A DNA stretch of 64,000 nt, taken from Nitrospira sp. Ga0074138. GTDB lineage: Bacteria; Nitrospirota; Nitrospiria; Nitrospirales; Nitrospiraceae. The notes beneath the pieces were generated by a model, which worked only from the letters and a program-made list of their open reading frames with translations, was not told the origin of the DNA and made no database searches. The position numbers and the translations under genes were made by a program. This document shows positions 24,649-32,583 of the stretch, in pieces. The DNA is taken from positions 62,001-126,000 of the forward strand of contig LNDU01000046.1 of NCBI GenBank assembly GCA_001464735.1, in the 5' to 3' direction. Positions within the stretch are counted from its first letter, which is position 1, and every line of letters begins with the position of its first letter.

Positions 24649-24702
24649 CCTTGCACCTCCCAGCGCGATTCTTTTAGAATGCGCCATTTTTACGAGGAGC
24701 TT

Positions 24703-25338
24703 ATGACGTTTCGATTAGCTAGTACCCTTGTGTTGTGGATTTTCTGTCTCGCCGTGCCGGCATGGGCCGATTTTCAGGCTGGCATGACGGCCCATGACCG
24801 TGAAGACTACGCCACTGCCATGCGTGAGTGGCAACCGCTGGCTGAGCAGGGCGATGCCATGGCGCAGTATCATGTGGGGATGATGTACCACAAGGGCCGG
24901 GGGGTGCCGCAGGACGATGCACAAGCCAGAAAGTGGTATGCCAAAGCTGCGGCGCAGGGACATGCCAGGGCGCAGTTCAGCCTGGGCACCTTGTATTTTA
25001 ATGGAGAAGGCGGTCCGAAGGACTATCAGCAAGCCCTGCGATGGTTCCGTCTCGGGGCAAACCGAGGAGACGCGCTCGCTCAAACGAAACTCGGGATTAT
25101 GTACGATGACGGGGAAGGGGTGCCGAAAGATAAAGTCCAGGCGTATAAGTGGGTTAGTCTGGCCGCGACGAACGGAGATAAGTCCGCGCCCATGCTGCGT
25201 GATATCTTGGCCAAAGGGATGACGGAGGCTCAAATTACCAAGGCTAAGAAATTGGCGAGTGAGTGGAAACCGGAAGGCCAGCGAGAGCAGGAGAACAAGG
25301 TCGGCGCGGTCACGGAGAGCGTCAGGACAGACAGATAG
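24703..25338 (+). CDS. Secreted Sel1-like repeat protein
   Basis: 211 residues from ATG 24703, preceded by GAGGAG. A signal peptide ends at PAWA-D. Three to four Sel1 (TPR-like) repeats follow: AQYHVGMMYHKGRGVPQDDA, AQFSLGTLYFNGEGGPKDY and AQTKLGIMYDDGEGVPKDKV, plus a first partial one. Such solenoids act as protein-binding scaffolds in the periplasm. The tail is charged and has no domain. Partner unknown. Confidence 0.85.
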   Translation: MTFRLASTLVLWIFCLAVPAWADFQAGMTAHDREDYATAMREWQPLAEQGDAMAQYHVGMMYHKGRGVPQDDAQARKWYAKAAAQGHARAQFSLGTLYFNGEGGPKDYQQALRWFRLGANRGDALAQTKLGIMYDDGEGVPKDKVQAYKWVSLAATNGDKSAPMLRDILAKGMTEAQITKAKKLASEWKPEGQREQENKVGAVTESVRTDR

Positions 25339-25344
25339 GAGGCT

Positions 25345-25830
25345 CTAGGCCGCGTCTTTGCGTTCGCATGTGTTCGACTTCAACCAATCCAGCCGGTCGG
25401 TGAGAGTAGATTGCAGGACAAGTAATTCGTCCCGCCCCAGGGGATTCGTTTGGATGCAGCGGTCGCGCGGAATGCCGGCTTGCTGAATCGCTGGCGTGAA
25501 GGTGTCGATCTCGTCGTCGATCCAGAACCACTCGCGGTCCTTCAACTTCTGCACGGCCTGTTGGAGCCAGATCACCTTGTTCTCGCAGTTCGTCCAATTG
25601 GCGTGATGGAACGGCGGGGTATCCGGAAGACTACGGAACTTCTCGCAGTACAGCACGTTCAACAGCCTCTTGATTTTGTCTGACTCCCATGATGTCAGCC
25701 AGATCAGCTCAAAGTGCGTGTGTGCCCATTCGAGCCAGGATTTCACGCCGGGCCGGAGTTGGAACTCGCCTGCATAGTCGCCGAACAGCACGCCGTCAAT
25801 GTCATGAAACAAGATTGGTGTGGTCGTCAT
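25345..25830 (-). CDS. HAD-superfamily hydrolase-like protein
   Basis: 161 residues. FHDIDGVLFG near the start is HAD motif I (DxDG); LIWLTSW fits motif II; the later WIDDEID fits motif IV with paired acidic residues. It belongs to the small HAD group related to polynucleotide phosphatases in which no cap domain is present. Substrate unknown. It is convergent with the Sel1-repeat gene, their stops 6 bp apart. Confidence 0.7.
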   Translation of the reverse strand: MTTTPILFHDIDGVLFGDYAGEFQLRPGVKSWLEWAHTHFELIWLTSWESDKIKRLLNVLYCEKFRSLPDTPPFHHANWTNCENKVIWLQQAVQKLKDREWFWIDDEIDTFTPAIQQAGIPRDRCIQTNPLGRDELLVLQSTLTDRLDWLKSNTCERKDAA

Positions 25831-25956
25831 AGGCCTGCTCCTTGCTCAAACTTTAGGGCAGATGTGCATCGAGGGCAAATGGAATTGCATTTATCGCACT
25901 CCAGGCCTGCGGCGCTGAGATGCGGATGGTGGTGCAACTGCGACGGACATGACTAA
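25831..25956. other. Intergenic region left of the 190-bp element
   Basis: Upstream side of the HAD gene; its promoter must lie here. No gene or structure seen. Confidence 0.4.
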
Positions 25957-26146
25957 CCCACATTATTCATGAACGCTTCTGCTGCAATCGCGGATTCGCC
26001 GCTACGACAAGCCTATCGGCGGGCGTACTCGCCGCTCAGGACCTCGACATACTGTTTCAAGTATGCCTCCGTCCTTCACGGCTCCGCTTGCCCGTCTCGC
26101 CTGGCGACTGCGCGATTTCGCCACGAACCGTCATGAATAATGTGGG
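25957..26146. repeat. 190-bp MITE-like inverted-repeat element
   Basis: Perfect 16-bp terminal inverted repeats, CCCACATTATTCATGA at 25957-25972 and its complement at 26131-26146, enclose a non-coding interior. The interior holds a second dyad (CATACT-GTTTCA-AGTATG near 26048-26065) and a pair of GCAATCGCGGATT / GCGATTTCGC-like arms. No reading frame is convincing. Flanks read CTAA and CTAG, which could be an imperfect short target duplication. It resembles a non-autonomous transposable element. Confidence 0.7.
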
Positions 26147-26360
26147 CTAGGAGACACATTGGCCGCGGTGTTGCGGACCGGGCCCGGTCGCTTTTTTGTT
26201 CGGTCTGTGGGGCTCCCTCATCATGATGCGCCCGCAGTGGACTCACCCACTGTGCTCTCAATCCGTGTAAGATGTCTGCACGTGCCTGTCACGGCTGGCC
26301 GTGAGCTCAGCCCGTCTCCCTGTTCCTTCCGGGGTCTTCTGTTTTGAGCGAAAGGTTCCC

Positions 26361-26666
26361 ATGGACAAGAAAAGGCCGGATGGGCCTGTGCCCAGTCCGG
26401 TGCCTCCACATCTGCGGTATTCACCCGAGGTGCGGGTGAGTCTGGCCGAGGCGGCGAATGGCTTAGCCGCGATGGTGTGGATCGCTGTCGGGCAGGGATC
26501 GGATGGGTCGTTTGTGCGAGGCGATCAGATGACCGACCTGGGGTTGGTCGTTACTGCCATCCAGGGATTCGACGTTCCATCAGGCGATGATCTCACGGTC
26601 CTGTGCCAACGCGGCGGCTTCGGCAGGACCGGCGGCCAATTCTATAAGCCGGAAGAGGGGGCGTAG
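26361..26666 (+). CDS. Hypothetical protein upstream of the ATP-grasp ligase gene
   Basis: 101 residues, start ATG 26361 after AAAGG. Proline-rich N terminus (RPDGPVPSPVPPHLRYSPEV), then a helical segment and a Gly-rich end (LCQRGGFGRTGGQFYKP). No domain recognised. The stop lies 2 bp before the glutathionylspermidine synthase-like start, so the two are surely co-translated and the product may assist that enzyme. Confidence 0.6.
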   Translation: MDKKRPDGPVPSPVPPHLRYSPEVRVSLAEAANGLAAMVWIAVGQGSDGSFVRGDQMTDLGLVVTAIQGFDVPSGDDLTVLCQRGGFGRTGGQFYKPEEGA

Positions 26667-26668
26667 CC

Positions 26669-27814
26669 ATGCATCGTCGTGTGAGGCAACCGCGCGCCGA
26701 TTGGCCTGCGCAACTCGACCGGGTCGGCGTCACCTATCACAGCCTGGACGGGGGCTATTGGCGCGAAGATGTCGCCTATGAGTTGAGCGAGACGCAGGTC
26801 GACGGTCTTGCATCGGCCACGGGCTCGCTGCATCGGCTCTGTGTCGAGGCCGTCGAGCGGATCATCCGCGAGGATCGGTTTGCCGATCTCCACATTCCCG
26901 AACAGTGGCGGCCCCGGATCATCGATTCGTGTGAGCGGCAGGAGCCGTCGCTCTATGGACGGTTTGATTTCTGGTATGACGGGATCGGGTCGCCGAAATT
27001 ACTCGAGTACAACGCCGATACGCCCACCTCGCTGCTGGAAGCCGCAGTCGGGCAATGGGGATGGCTGCGAGAGACCTGTCCGGAAGCGGATCAATTCAAC
27101 AGTCTGCATGAGCGGTTGATCGGGCAGTGGCGCGCGATCCGTCGGCGGGCCTCGAACGATCTGCTCCATTTGACCTGTTTGGATGGGAGCGACGAGGACC
27201 GGCAGACGGTGACCTATCTGGCCGATACGGCGAACCAGGCCGGGTGGCGCGTGCAGACCTTGCCGATCGAACAGATCGGATGGGAGCCAGGGCGGCGACG
27301 GTTTGTGGATCACCGGAACGAGCCGATCTCGGCTCTCTTCAAGCTCTATCCCTGGGAATGGATGTGTCAGGACGCATTTGCGGCGGAGCTGCCCCGGTCT
27401 TCGATGATGGTGCTGGAACCGGCCTGGAAGCAGGTGCTCAGCCACAAAGGCCTGCTGGCGTTGCTGTGGGAGTGGTATCCCGATCACCCGAATCTGTTGC
27501 CCGCCTTCTTTTCCGGACCGGGGGACTGTACGGCCTATGTCAGAAAGCCATTTTGGTCACGTGAAGGCGCCAATATATCGATCGTGAACGGGGATCAGGT
27601 GCTGACGACCGACGGGCCCTACGATGCGCAGCTCTCGGTTTATCAGCAATACATGCCGTTGCCGGTGTTCGAGGGATGGCATCCGGTGATCGGATCCTGG
27701 GTGGTCGGGGACGAGCCGGCAGGGATGGGGATTCGGGAAGATCGTGGTCTGATTCACGGGAATCAGAGCCGCTTCGTCCCGCATTTCGTTGTGAAAGACG
27801 ATCCCGATACATAG
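26669..27814 (+). CDS. Glutathionylspermidine synthase-like ATP-grasp enzyme
   Basis: 381 residues. The family blocks are present: YWREDVAYELSETQVDGL, LYGRFDFWYDGIGSPKLLEYNADTPTSLLEAAVGQW, LFKLYPWEWM, LEPAWKQVLSHKGLLALLWEWYPDHPNLLPAF and YVRKPFWSREGANI. They match the C-terminal synthetase domain of Gsp and the stand-alone YgiC/YjfC proteins, which form an amide bond using ATP. No amidase domain is fused. The real substrate of stand-alone members is not established. Two-gene operon with the preceding small gene. Confidence 0.88.
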   Translation: MHRRVRQPRADWPAQLDRVGVTYHSLDGGYWREDVAYELSETQVDGLASATGSLHRLCVEAVERIIREDRFADLHIPEQWRPRIIDSCERQEPSLYGRFDFWYDGIGSPKLLEYNADTPTSLLEAAVGQWGWLRETCPEADQFNSLHERLIGQWRAIRRRASNDLLHLTCLDGSDEDRQTVTYLADTANQAGWRVQTLPIEQIGWEPGRRRFVDHRNEPISALFKLYPWEWMCQDAFAAELPRSSMMVLEPAWKQVLSHKGLLALLWEWYPDHPNLLPAFFSGPGDCTAYVRKPFWSREGANISIVNGDQVLTTDGPYDAQLSVYQQYMPLPVFEGWHPVIGSWVVGDEPAGMGIREDRGLIHGNQSRFVPHFVVKDDPDT

Positions 27815-27876
27815 GGAGGGGGCGAATCTTGACTCGTGCATTTCCTTATGACCTGTGAGCCAGGTAAGATCGTTAG

Positions 27877-28066
27877 CAGGATGCTGAAAAAGTCTCCCAG
27901 CGTCGCTCTCACATCGCTCAGAGGCTCAACGTACTAGAAAGGCGAAGGCAAGATACCTACTCCGCTCGCATGTGATCGAAGCGAGCGGTTCAAGCGAAGC
28001 TTGGTATGTACCTCCTCGCCTCTTCGCTCGCTGCGGCCTTGCTGGACAGCCTTTTTGAGCATCCTG
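27877..28066. repeat. 190-bp inverted-repeat element, AGGATGCTGAAAAAG type
   Basis: The ends CAGGATGCTGAAAAAGTCTC (27877 on) and its imperfect complement (...CTTTTTGAGCATCCTG, ending 28066) form terminal inverted repeats of about 24 bp with a few mismatches. The GC-rich interior has further self-complementary arms (AGGCGAAGG...CCTCGCCTC). Repeats with this AGGATGCTGAAAAAG head are, to my knowledge, abundant in Nitrospirota and some delta-proteobacterial genomes. It is non-coding and probably a miniature mobile element. Confidence 0.7.
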
Positions 28067-28239
28067 AAGTTATTCTGGCGTTAGCACCCTACGGGAAATG
28101 CCAGCCATATTGTGGGCATCAACCGAGTTTTTCCGCAGCCTGTTAGGTCTCGATACCGCGACGTGAGCTGCCCTAAACAAGAAATTCCCTGTTAAAATCA
28201 TACCCCTTCACCCACAATGTAGCCCAGGAACAGTACACG
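28067..28239. promoter_or_regulatory. Upstream region of hflX
   Basis: Between the repeat and hflX. TTAAAAT near 28192-28198 could be a -10 box, without a clear -35. An AGGAACAG sits 9-16 bp before the hflX ATG as a modest ribosome site. Confidence 0.3.
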
Positions 28240-29625
28240 ATGACGACTCCCTCACAATCCCGTGCCGTGCTGGTGGCGATTCAGACCCCTCGTGTGACTG
28301 GGGAGGAGCTGGAGAGCTCGCTGCACGAGCTCACACGTCTGGTGAAAACCCTCGGGTACTCTGTTGTGGGCCACGTCAGTCAAAAACGGAGTTCCTGTAA
28401 ATTTGCGACGGTCCTCGGGCAGGGCAAACTCACCGAGCTGGCGCGGTGGACCGGTGGGCCGGGAACCATCGCGGCGTCATTTGAAAAGCCGATGCACAAA
28501 GCGGCCTCGAAGCGCGAGGCTGCCGTATCAGACGAAGCAGAGGAGTCAGAAGAAAGCGAATCGGATGAACCAAGCGAGGCCTTACCCAGCCCTCGCGAGC
28601 AGGCCCAGATTGTCATCGTAGACTGTGATCTATCGCCGTCACAATTGAAGAATCTCGAACGTGCCGCCGGCGTGCCGGTGCTTGATCGCACCGGGGTCAT
28701 CATTGAGATTTTCAGTCGACATGCTCGAACCAGAGCAGCGCAGCTTCAAGTACAGATCGCAAGGCTCAATTATCTTGCGCCACGGTTGCGCGAAACCGGT
28801 GGTGGTAGCGAGCGGCAAGGCGGGGGGGTCGGCGGCAAAGGGGCGGGAGAGACGAGTCTTGAGCTCGATAAGCGAAGAATTCGTGATCGCCTGAAAGAGC
28901 TCAGAGCCGAATTGGCGGCCATCGGGGACGAGCATCTCACGCGTCGCGCGAGACGGGAAAATGAATTGACCGTCGCGCTTGTCGGGTACACCAATGCCGG
29001 CAAATCCTCGCTGATGCGAGCGATGACGGGCAGCGATGTGCTGGTGGCCGACAAGTTGTTCGCCACACTCGATACCACGATCCGGCCTCTGTATCCTGAC
29101 ACGTGTCCCAAAGTGCTCATGACCGATACGGTGGGATTCATCAAAAAACTCCCCCATGACCTGGTGGCATCGTTCAAGTCGACGCTTGATGAAGCGGCCT
29201 GCGCCTCATTGGTACTATTTGTTGTCGATGCCTCAGATCCGTCCTTCCGGTCTCAACTTGAGGTGACGCGGAAGGTGCTCGCCGAAGTCGGCGCCACGGA
29301 TAGTCCCAGTCTCTTGGTGTTAAATAAGCAAGATCGGCTCGGCCCGGATGAGATCGCCTTGCTGAAGTCTGAATATCCCGATGCCGTGTGTCTGTCCACG
29401 AGGAGCCAGGACGATCTGAACATGTTGCGTGAGCGCATCATGCAGTACTTTGAGAGCGAGATGATCGACGAAGAATTGCATATTCCTTTTACAGCTCAAA
29501 AGATCCTGGCAGAGATCCGCACTCGGATGCGGATCCTGTCCGAAGACTATGATGCCGAGGGACTCACGATACGCGTGCGCTCGACCCCTGAGAACCTGAG
29601 GGTCATCAAACAGAAGCTCGCATGA
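28240..29625 (+). CDS. hflX: Ribosome-associated GTPase HflX
   Basis: 461 residues. The N-terminal HflX domain (YSVVGHVSQKR, VLGQGKLTEL, VDCDLSPSQLKNLERAAGVPVLDRTGVIIEIF, then ARTRAAQLQVQIARLNYLAPRL) is followed by a Gly-rich linker and GxGGxGETxLE-like GGKGAGETSLELDKRRI. The G domain has GYTNAGKSSL (G1, about 248), DTVGF (G3) and NKQD (G4). HflX splits or rescues stalled ribosomes. An acidic insert at residues 95-122 (DEAEESEESESDEP) interrupts the N-terminal domain and is not usual. Confidence 0.95.
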   Translation: MTTPSQSRAVLVAIQTPRVTGEELESSLHELTRLVKTLGYSVVGHVSQKRSSCKFATVLGQGKLTELARWTGGPGTIAASFEKPMHKAASKREAAVSDEAEESEESESDEPSEALPSPREQAQIVIVDCDLSPSQLKNLERAAGVPVLDRTGVIIEIFSRHARTRAAQLQVQIARLNYLAPRLRETGGGSERQGGGVGGKGAGETSLELDKRRIRDRLKELRAELAAIGDEHLTRRARRENELTVALVGYTNAGKSSLMRAMTGSDVLVADKLFATLDTTIRPLYPDTCPKVLMTDTVGFIKKLPHDLVASFKSTLDEAACASLVLFVVDASDPSFRSQLEVTRKVLAEVGATDSPSLLVLNKQDRLGPDEIALLKSEYPDAVCLSTRSQDDLNMLRERIMQYFESEMIDEELHIPFTAQKILAEIRTRMRILSEDYDAEGLTIRVRSTPENLRVIKQKLA

Positions 29626-29692
29626 TACGCAGCGGATCTCACCCTCAACCAACCGAACTATTCCCGAAAAAGCAGTCTGGGGCTGAACAACT

Positions 29693-30598
29693 ATGTATGA
29701 GGTAGATCGGATTGTCGGTTGCAGCGCCCGTATGAAGGAGGTCCGCGACCTCATCCAGCGAGTGGCTGATAGCTCCTGCAACCTGCTCATTACAGGGGAA
29801 CGAGGGACAGGCAAAGAGCTGGTGGCGAAGGTCATACACCACGTCAGTGGGCGGAAGACAGCATCGTTTGTTCCAGTAGTCTGCTCCGCCATTTCAGAAG
29901 TGGACTGGGAAAGCGACATTTTCGAAGAGGCAGATAACGGGACGCTCTTTTTCGATGAGATCGGCCAGCTGCCACTACTCCTGCAAACCAAACTGGCCCA
30001 GATACTTGAACACAAGAAATGCCGTCTGGCGGAACAGGCACAATCTGTTAGGGTGGATGTGCGGGTCATAGCATCAACGGCGTTGAATCTCGAACACGAG
30101 GTCAACGCGAAGCGATTCCGCGAGGACCTATGCTACGGTCTCAAGGTAGTTGAAGTTGACCTGCCATCTTTGCGTGATCGGCCGGAGGATATCCCTCTGT
30201 TAGCAGAATCGTTTCTGATTCGGTATTCGCACGAGTATTCGAAGCCGGTCCGTGAGATCGGCGAACCAGCCCGCGTGTTGCTCATGCATTATTCCTGGCC
30301 TGGCAATGTACGGGAGCTTGAGAGTGTCATCGAACGAGCGGTCACACTGAGCCACACAAGAGAAATTGTGCCTGGTGATTTACCAGCATCAATTCAGCAG
30401 GCAGGGGGCACCGGGTTGATTCTTTCCAAAGGAATTGAGCGGGCAAGAACGCTGCAGCAAGTCGAATGGGATTATATTCGTCTGATTCTTGAGAAGAGCG
30501 GCGGTAATAGATATGAGGCAGCGGAAATACTAGGGATCGATCGCGAAACTCTCTATCGGAAAATCGCCGAGATGGAGAAAGCCGGAGCGGGTGAATGA
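29693..30598 (+). CDS. AAA+ enhancer-binding-protein-like regulator lacking the GAFTGA loop
   Basis: 301 residues: AAA+ domain then a Fis-type helix-turn-helix, no receiver, GAF or PAS domain. Walker A is GERGTGKE (35-42), Walker B is TLFFDEIG (84-91), the sensor region RVIASTA, and LMHYSWPGNVRELESVIERAV is typical of NtrC-family proteins. The segment between ESDIF (73-77) and EEADNGTLFF lacks the about 22-residue loop with GAFTGA that contacts sigma-54. The arginine-finger region reads REDLCYGL instead of REDLYYRL. The HTH (NRYEAAEILGIDRETLYRKI) is intact. It probably binds DNA but should not open sigma-54 promoters. Confidence 0.85.
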   Translation: MYEVDRIVGCSARMKEVRDLIQRVADSSCNLLITGERGTGKELVAKVIHHVSGRKTASFVPVVCSAISEVDWESDIFEEADNGTLFFDEIGQLPLLLQTKLAQILEHKKCRLAEQAQSVRVDVRVIASTALNLEHEVNAKRFREDLCYGLKVVEVDLPSLRDRPEDIPLLAESFLIRYSHEYSKPVREIGEPARVLLMHYSWPGNVRELESVIERAVTLSHTREIVPGDLPASIQQAGGTGLILSKGIERARTLQQVEWDYIRLILEKSGGNRYEAAEILGIDRETLYRKIAEMEKAGAGE

Positions 30599-30899
30599 AA
30601 ACAGACCAATGGGTCGGCGTCTTGTCTCGTCGCAATGGCTACCCCATTTCCCCCTTGAGGGGATTGTTGACACCGGAAACCTTCTCCCCTGTGAAGCTAT
30701 TGCGGCATCGCGTGATGAGGATGCACGGTTACGTCCGCTGCCCATGCCAAGGGTGGCAGGATTGGAGGAACCAAAAAAGAAGACAAGGTATCGGGAGTTT
30801 TTTTGTGCGCGCCACTTGCCGTGCTGTCCGGAAGGAGAGTAGCCCAGGAGTGGGCCAGAGGTGAGGTAGAAAGGTTGAGGCTGAGTAGAGAGACTCCCC
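30599..30899. other. Intergenic region, no supported gene
   Basis: An 89-codon frame starting in the preceding stop (ATGA at 30595) exists, but it shows no recognisable motif and is rich in Arg/Cys/Trp, as expected of a chance frame. No hairpin terminator was found. Confidence 0.4.
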
Positions 30900-31109
30900 A
30901 TGTGGGTTGTGTTCCTCCTCTCCACGTCCAGCCCTTCCGCTGAGCCAAGCTTCTCCGAGCAGTACGAGCGCGGCTATAATACCTTCAATCCGGCAAGCCG
31001 GTATGCGCCGGACAATCCGCTGAATCCCGCGCAGGCCTTCGCGCTGGATACCCTATTCAACGGGGACTATCGCGACGTCGCTAACAACCTCTGTGATCCA
31101 GGCCATTAG
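30900..31109 (+). CDS. Small NP-repeat exported protein
   Basis: 69 residues. A short hydrophobic start (MWVVFLLSTSSPSAEP) may be a signal peptide. It is followed by YERGYNTFNPASRYAPDNPLNPAQAFALDT, which has the NPxxRYxPxNPLNP pattern seen in small uncharacterised exported proteins. No strong ribosome site. Function unknown; the repeat-like motif supports it being real. Confidence 0.45.
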   Translation: MWVVFLLSTSSPSAEPSFSEQYERGYNTFNPASRYAPDNPLNPAQAFALDTLFNGDYRDVANNLCDPGH

Positions 31110-31293
31110 CGACATTCGCCTGCCGAATCGAAAAAGACATGCCCGTTGTCTTAACAATCGATTGTGTCGATGGCGCCTGAGTGATTGATCCGCCAGATGG
31201 TTACGTGGCAGGTTTACTCGGAACCGATATCCGCCTTCCGGCCCGTCATCTGCTCCAATCACCCACACACAGCACATCCTGTCCCTTGCCTGT
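31110..31293. other. Convergent intergenic region
   Basis: Between two genes that face each other. No clear hairpin with a T-run was found on either strand. Confidence 0.35.
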
Positions 31294-32283
31294 TCACCCC
31301 TTGCCCGTTGGGCCTCCTGCCAGACAACAGTGTTTGTATTTCCTGCCGCTTCCGCAGGGGCAGGGCGCGTTGCGGCCGATCCCCTGGCGGCGCCCTGGCA
31401 CCAGGGAGAGCAGGGCTCCCGTGTCCTGGTGAAACAGGTCCCGCAGCAGTCCGTACAAAGCGGGATCGCGGCGCTGCAGTCGCTCCGGCGATGTGAAGAA
31501 ATATTCCGCCAGCACTGCGAAGAACTCGTGCTCGTTCGTATAGGCGTAGGCGCTGATGCGGGTGCGACGGGAAGAGGGATGGGTCAGCTCCCGCGCTACG
31601 TACCGCACCCACTGGCGGACTGCCATCCAGGGGACTTCGGGAGGGAGCCCGTATTCGCCTGCTTCTTTCTCGACCAGGTGGGCAAACTCATGCACCCCCA
31701 CATTGTGGGCGCCGGGCTGTGGGGCGAACCCCGCGAGGAGGGCCGGCTTCGAGAGAATCATCACCCCGCTCAAATGGTGCAGGCCGACCATCCCCAGAAT
31801 CTGTTCATTCGACCCGCCGCTGGTCCGATAGGCGTCGTCGAACGCGTCCGGATAGATCAGCACCTCGCGCAGCCGGCGGTATTCCCAGTCGTGAAAACCA
31901 AAGATCGGAATCACCGCGCTTGCCGCCACCAGCATCCGAATCGTGTCGTCCATCTCCGTGCGAATGCCCGTGATTCGCACTTCGTCGAGAAACACCTGCA
32001 CGAGCTGCCGGAAGCGGACTTTCCCCGCATCATCGAGCGCGGTGAAGAAGGTGACCCGTTCGCGAAGGATCTTCTCCCATTCGTCGGGAAACGGTCGTTG
32101 CATCACCGCCATCCGCCGGAGGCAGCGCCGCCGCACCCACCAGTAGGCAAAGGGCGAGAGTCCGAGCAGTAGCCACAGAGCAGGGGAGAGCCAACCCAAC
32201 AAGGCCGCCGCTAAGGCTGTTAAAAGCGACGCCACCAGCGCCTGCCACTGATTCCGACACTGAGTCTCCTGCGTCACCAGCAT
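31294..32283 (-). CDS. M90-family (MtfA-like) peptidase with SEC-C tail
   Basis: 329 residues. Two hydrophobic helices near the N terminus (about 14-48) anchor it. The M90 domain follows, with LIYPDAFDD, GVHEFAHLVEKEAGE (zinc-binding HEFAH) and TNEHEFFAVLAEYFFTSPERLQ with the third ligand Glu. E. coli MtfA, the prototype, binds the Mlc repressor. The C terminus adds a SEC-C zinc motif (NAPCPCGSGRKYKHCC), normally found at the end of SecA, which binds metal and helps recognise ribosomes or partner proteins. Confidence 0.88.
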   Translation of the reverse strand: MLVTQETQCRNQWQALVASLLTALAAALLGWLSPALWLLLGLSPFAYWWVRRRCLRRMAVMQRPFPDEWEKILRERVTFFTALDDAGKVRFRQLVQVFLDEVRITGIRTEMDDTIRMLVAASAVIPIFGFHDWEYRRLREVLIYPDAFDDAYRTSGGSNEQILGMVGLHHLSGVMILSKPALLAGFAPQPGAHNVGVHEFAHLVEKEAGEYGLPPEVPWMAVRQWVRYVARELTHPSSRRTRISAYAYTNEHEFFAVLAEYFFTSPERLQRRDPALYGLLRDLFHQDTGALLSLVPGRRQGIGRNAPCPCGSGRKYKHCCLAGGPTGKG

Positions 32284-32393
32284 TGACCAGACCTCCAGGG
32301 AAACCGCCGCACCACCGCCAGGATTCTACACCGAACAAATCGGTGACCGTCTTTCCCGTTCAAAACGTCGTGGATGGGGTTGGATCTTGAAGC

Positions 32394-32558
32394 ATGCAAA
32401 CGCTTCTCTCATGCAACGCCAGAGTTAAGAGCTTGGCCAACAAGCGCGACGTCCCGTATCAAACCCTCTTGAAATTCTTTGTGCACGAGCGTGTGCAGCT
32501 GAACGCCGCCCGCGACCTGCCAAGGTTTCCTGGCGCTGGCCCGAAGCTCGCGCGATGA
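32394..32558 (+). pseudogene. Remnant of a CopG/BrnA-type antitoxin
   Basis: 54 codons from ATG 32394 to TGA 32556. The segment VKSLANKRDVPYQTLLKFFVHERVQ resembles the C-terminal ribbon-helix-helix part of CopG/BrnA antitoxins (a..rgipYQtLik.fl.ervr). The N-terminal half and any partner toxin are missing, and no good ribosome site precedes it, so it is probably a leftover of a lost toxin-antitoxin pair. Confidence 0.45.
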
Positions 32559-32583
32559 TGGATGGGGGGCGTGAGGGGCGAAT

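Noticed and set aside
30595..30864. An 89-codon frame coupled by ATGA to the AAA+ regulator
   Set aside because: The overlap alone is weak evidence; composition is Arg/Cys/Trp-rich, as in chance frames, and no motif is visible.
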